A stretch of DNA of 11,959 bases from Peronospora farinosa. Lineage: Eukaryota > Oomycota > Peronosporomycetes > Peronosporales > Peronosporaceae. Below, piece by piece: positions 8,932 to 11,959 of this stretch. Location: positions 1-11,959 of the forward strand of contig CANTFK010000463.1 in assembly GCA_947646735.1 (NCBI GenBank). Direction: 5' to 3'. The position numbers and the translations under genes were made by a program. A model generated the notes under the pieces. That model ran no database searches and was not told the origin of the DNA. It saw only the letters and a program-made list of their open reading frames with translations. The number at the start of each line of letters is the position of its first letter. The first letter of the stretch is position 1.

Positions 8932-9097
8932 CGAAGACTCGATGAACAAAGACTCGATGATCGCAGACTCGACAAACGAAGGCTCAATGAGCGAAGACTA
9001 AACGAGCTAAGACTCGACAAGATAAGACTTGATGAACGAAGACCTGACGAGCGAAGACTCGATGGCCTGAAAATTGATAAACGATTAACCTAACGAG
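8932..9097. repeat. Single S unit
   Basis: A 166-bp unit with the gaacaaag, gaaggctcaatgag, gagctaag allele set also seen at 6266, 7170 and 11072. Confidence 0.92.
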
Positions 9098-9383
9098 CGA
9101 AGACTCGATGAACGAAGACTCGATGATCGCAGACTCGACAAACGAAGACTCAATGAGCGAAGACTAAACGAGCTAAGACTCGACAAGATAAGACTTGATG
9201 AACGAAGACCTGACGAGCGAAGGCTCGACGAACGAAGACTCGATGATCGCAGCCTCGACAAACGAAGACTCAATGAGCGAAGACTAAACGAGTTAAGACT
9301 CGACAAGATAAGACTTGATGAACGAAGACCTGACGGGCGAAGACTCGATGGCCTGAAAATTGATAAACGATTAACCTAACGAG
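9098..9383. repeat. Single L unit
   Basis: The join is cgaaggctcgacgaa, the second m3 has the gcagcctcg variant shared with unit 6432-6717, and the end is gacgggcg. The shared rare variant suggests these two L units descend from a common copy even though they lie about 2.7 kb apart. Confidence 0.92.
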
Positions 9384-9549
9384 CGAAGACTCGATGAACG
9401 AAGACTCGATGATCGCAGACTCGACAAACGAAGACTCAATGAACGAAGACTAAACGAGCTAAGACTCGACAAGATAAGACTTGATGAACGAAGACCTGAC
9501 GAGCGAAGACTCGATGGCCTGAAAATTGATAAACGATTAACCTAACGAG
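9384..9549. repeat. Single S unit
   Basis: A standard 166-bp unit with gaacgaag, gatcgcag, gaagactcaatgaa, gagctaag and gacgagcg, the same allele set as 6100, 7004 and 8194. Confidence 0.92.
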
Positions 9550-10121
9550 CGAAGACTCGATGAACAAAGAATCGATGATCGTAGACTCGACAAACGAAGA
9601 CTCAATGAACGAAGACTAAACGAGCTAAGACTCGACAAGATAAGACTTGATGAACGAAGACCTGACGAGCGAAGGCTCGACGAACGAAGACTCGATGATC
9701 GCAGACTCGACAAACGAAGGCTCAATGAGCGAAGACTAAACGAGCTAAGACTCGACAAGATAAGACTTGATGAACGAAGACCTGACGAGCGAAGACTCGA
9801 TGGCCTGAAAATTGATAAACGATTAACCTAACGAGCGAAGACTCGATGAACGAAGACTCGATGATCGCAGACTCGACAAACGAAGGCTCAATGAGCGAAG
9901 ACTAAACGAGCTAAGACTCGACAAGATAAGACTTGATGAACGAAGACCTGACGAGCGAAGGCTCGACGAACGAAGACTCGATGATCGCAGACTCGACAAA
10001 CGAAGGCTCAATGAGCGAAGACTAAACGAGTTAAGACTCGACAAGATAAGACTTGATGAACGAAGACCTGACGAGCGAAGACTCGATGGCCTGAAAATTG
10101 ATAAACGATTAACCTAACGAG
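9550..10121. repeat. Two adjacent L units
   Basis: Unit 9550-9835 has a private agaatcg in m2 and gatcgtag in m3. Its second octamer has gagctaag rather than the usual L marker gagttaag, and it ends gacgagcg. Unit 9836-10121 has gaaggctc in both m4 copies, the usual gagttaag, and a gacgagcg end. Confidence 0.92.
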
Positions 10122-10619
10122 CGAAGACTCGATGAACGAAGACTCGATGATCGCAGACTCGACAAACGAAGACTCAATGAGCGAAGACTAAACGAGTTAA
10201 GACTCGACAAGATAAGACTTGATGAACGAAGACCTGACGAGCGAAGACTCGATGGCCTGAAAATTGATAAACGATTAACCTAACGAGCGAAGACTCGATG
10301 AACGAAGACTCGATGATCGCAGACTCGACAAACGAAGACTCAATGAGCGAAGACTAAACGAGCTAAGACTTGACAAGATAAGACTTGATGAACGAAGACC
10401 TGACGAGCGAAGACTCGATGGCCTGAAAATTGATAAACGATTAACCTAACGAGCGAAGACTCGATGAACAAAGACTCGATGATCGCAGACTCGACAAACG
10501 AAGACTCAATGAGCGAAGACTAAACGAGCTAAGACTCGACAAGATAAGACTTGATGAACGAAGACCTGACGAGCGAAGACTCGATGGCCTGAAAATTGAT
10601 AAACGATTAACCTAACGAG
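10122..10619. repeat. Run of three S units
   Basis: Units start at 10122, 10288 and 10454. The first carries the L-type gagttaag marker. The second has a private m6 change (agacttgacaag near 10366-10377). The third has gaacaaag. Confidence 0.92.
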
Positions 10620-10905
10620 CGAAGACTCGATGAACGAAGACTCGATGATCGTAGACTCGACAAACGAAGACTCAATGAACGAAGACTAAACGAGCTAAGA
10701 CTCGACAAGATAAGACTTGATGAACGAAGACCTGACGAGCGAAGGCTCGACGAACGAAGACTCGATGATCGCAGACTCGACAAACGAAGACTCAATGAGC
10801 GAAGACTAAACGAGTTAAGACTCGACAAGATAAGACTTGATGAACGAAGACCTGACGGGCGAAGACTCGATGGCCTGAAAATTGATAAACGATTAACCTA
10901 ACGAG
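10620..10905. repeat. Single L unit
   Basis: It has gatcgtag in the first m3, a cgaaggctcgacgaa join, gagttaag in the second octamer and a gacgggcg end: a full set of typical L markers. Confidence 0.92.
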
Positions 10906-11237
10906 CGAAGACTCGATGAACGAAGACTCGATGATCGTAGACTCGACAAACGAAGACTCAATGAGCGAAGACTAAACGAGTTAAGACTCGACAAGATAAG
11001 ACTTGATGAACGAAGACCTGACGGGCGAAGACTCGATGGCCTGAAAATTGATAAACGATTAACCTAACGAGCGAAGACTCGATGAACAAAGACTCGATGA
11101 TCGCAGACTCGACAAACGAAGGCTCAATGAGCGAAGACTAAACGAGCTAAGACTCGACAAGATAAGACTTGATGAACGAAGACCTGACGAGCGAAGACTC
11201 GATGGCCTGAAAATTGATAAACGATTAACCTAACGAG
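10906..11237. repeat. Two S units, the first bearing L-unit markers
   Basis: Unit 10906-11071 is 166 bp but has gatcgtag near its start plus gagttaag and gacgggcg, which otherwise travel together in the added octamer of L units. It looks like an L unit that has lost one 120-bp octamer. Unit 11072-11237 is an ordinary S unit with gaacaaag and gaaggctc. Confidence 0.9.
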
Positions 11238-11809
11238 CGAAGACTCGATGAACAAAGACTCGATGATCGCAGACTCGACAAACGAAGGCTCAATGAGCGA
11301 AGACTAAACGAGCTAAGACTCGACAAGATAAGACTTGATGAACGAAGACCTGACGAGCGAAGGCTCGACGAACGAAGACTCGATGATCGCAGACTCGACA
11401 AACGAAGACTCAATGAGCGAAGACTAAACGAGTTAAGACTCGACAAGATAAGACTTGATGAACGAAGACCTGACGGGCGAAGACTCGATGGCCTGAAAAT
11501 TGATAAACGATTAACCTAACGAGCGAAGACTCGATGAACAAAGACTCGATGATCGCAGACTCGACAAACGAAGGCTCAATGAGCGAAGACTTAACGAGCT
11601 AAGACTCGACAAGATAAGACTTGATGAACGAAGACCTGACGAGCGAAGACTCGACGAACGAAGACTCGATGATCGCAGACTCGACAAACGAAGACTCAAT
11701 GAGCGAAGACTAAACGAGTTAAGACTTGACAAGATAAGACTTGATGAACGAAGACCTGACGGGCGAAGACTCGATGGCCTGAAAATTGATAAACGATAAA
11801 CCTAACGAG
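11238..11809. repeat. Two adjacent L units ending in an A-type m11
   Basis: Unit 11238-11523 has gaaggctc in its first m4, a cgaaggctcgacgaa join and a gacgggcg end. Unit 11524-11809 has a private gacttaacg in m5 (about 11588-11596), a cgaagactcgacgaa join and gttaagacttgac in its second m6. It ends with the A-type m11 cgataaacctaacgag (11794-11809). Confidence 0.92.
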
Positions 11810-11959
11810 CGAAGACTCGATGAACGAAGAACTCGATGATCGCAGACTCGACAAACGAAGACTCAATGAACGAAGACTAAACGAGCTAAGACTCGACAAG
11901 ATAAGACTTGATGAACGAAGACCTGACGAGCGAAGGCTCGACGAACGAAGACTCGATGA
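11810..11959. repeat. Partial unit running off the right edge
   Basis: This is the start of another unit. m2 has gained one base (cgaagaactcgatgat, 11825-11840). m3-m8 follow normally, then an L-type join cgaaggctcgacgaa begins at 11931, and the window ends within the next m2. It was probably an L unit. There is no sign of the array ending. Confidence 0.9.

Larger units (their letters stand above)
4744..11809. repeat. Region B: homogeneous 166/286-bp satellite, 31 units
   Basis: From 4744 the array consists only of short S (166), long L (286) and one extra-long T (406) unit, and 16 x 166 + 14 x 286 + 406 equals the 7066 bases observed. The order is S L S T S S S S L L S S L L L S L L S L S L L S S S L S S L L. 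L units start at 4910, 6432, 6718, 7336, 7622, 7908, 8360, 8646, 9098, 9550, 9836, 10620, 11238 and 11524. Units differ mostly at a few recurring sites: gaacgaag/gaacaaag in m1-m2, gatcgcag/gatcgtag in m3, gaagactc/gaaggctc in m4, gagctaag/gagttaag in m6, and gacgagcg/gacgggcg in m8. The homogeneity suggests recent amplification or conversion. Confidence 0.95.
1..11959. repeat. Hierarchical 15-bp satellite array filling the window
   Basis: Every stretch of the window can be cut into 15-bp monomers of the form cgaagactcgatgaa, usually with agac at positions 4-7. Monomers differ from each other at several positions, but the same eleven variants recur in the same order, giving a 166-bp higher-order unit (ten 15-mers plus one 16-mer). 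I placed 51 unit ends by the recurring cctaacgag at the end of m11. The + strand consensus unit has 66 A, 35 C, 40 G and 25 T. I see no unique flank, embedded gene, promoter, terminator or RNA fold. The seemingly open frames are repeat shadows: they start only at TTG or GTG, encode low-complexity Ser/Leu/Arg or Arg/Leu/Asp/Glu strings, and stop at m11 of each unit. The family is not one I recognise by name. Confidence 0.99.

Noticed and set aside
4744..11809. CENP-B box in the satellite
   Set aside because: I looked for the TTCG...A..CGGG spacing on both strands around gacgggcg and the cttcg complements and found no match, so no centromere-protein site is claimed.
1..11959. CRISPR array
   Set aside because: There are no unique spacers between constant repeats. 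Everything is repeat, with 15-bp internal periodicity, and there are no cas-like genes.
1..11959. Transposon, tRNA, rRNA, riboswitch or terminator within the array
   Set aside because: There are no inverted terminal repeats, no coding remnants, no GC-rich stem followed by a T run, and no cloverleaf-like segment. The array is unbroken from edge to edge.
1..11959. G-quadruplex or triplex potential from the purine-rich strand
   Set aside because: The purine bias is real, but there are no runs of three or more G outside the occasional gacgggcg, and pyrimidines interrupt the purines every few bases.

Overview
The whole 11,959-base window is one uninterrupted tandem-repeat array (a satellite or very large minisatellite). 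I found no unique sequence, supportable protein gene, RNA gene, mobile element or promoter, and both window edges lie inside the array. The basic unit is a 15-bp monomer close to cgaagactcgatgaa. Eleven diverged monomers (m1 to m11) form a 166-bp higher-order unit. Ten are 15 bp and the last (m11) is 16 bp, so every unit moves the reading frame by one base.

Organism: nothing here identifies a taxon. The 166-bp consensus is about 45% GC, strongly purine-rich on the + strand (about 64%), and not CpG-depleted. A gene-free multi-kilobase hierarchical array fits a eukaryotic satellite (fungus, protist, invertebrate or plant) better than a bacterial region. That is an inference with low confidence.

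Layout. Region A (2-4743) is an older-looking, irregular subfamily with units of 166, 167, 241, 242, 258, 272, 287 and 302 bp. It falls into four super-blocks beginning at 2, 1331, 2826 and 4034, each headed by a 302-bp unit with the same unusual start. Unit 4744-4909 is an A/B hybrid. Region B (4744-11809) is much more homogeneous. It holds 31 units: 16 short (166 bp), 14 long (286 bp = 166 + 120) and one extra-long (406 bp = 166 + 2 x 120). A further 150 bases (11810-11959) start another unit and run off the window.

How it grew. Three duplication registers can be read directly: a 75-bp (5-monomer) insertion confined to A, a 105-bp (7-monomer) insertion seen twice in A, and a 120-bp (8-monomer) insertion confined to B. 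Each is marked by a hybrid monomer at its join, as expected from unequal exchange between monomers in register. Single-monomer slippage, a tandem 904-bp super-repeat (6100-7907) and 166-bp units carrying long-unit markers add further layers. No genes act together here. The biological interest is the repeat hierarchy and a possible structural (for example heterochromatic or centromeric) role, which the sequence alone cannot prove.
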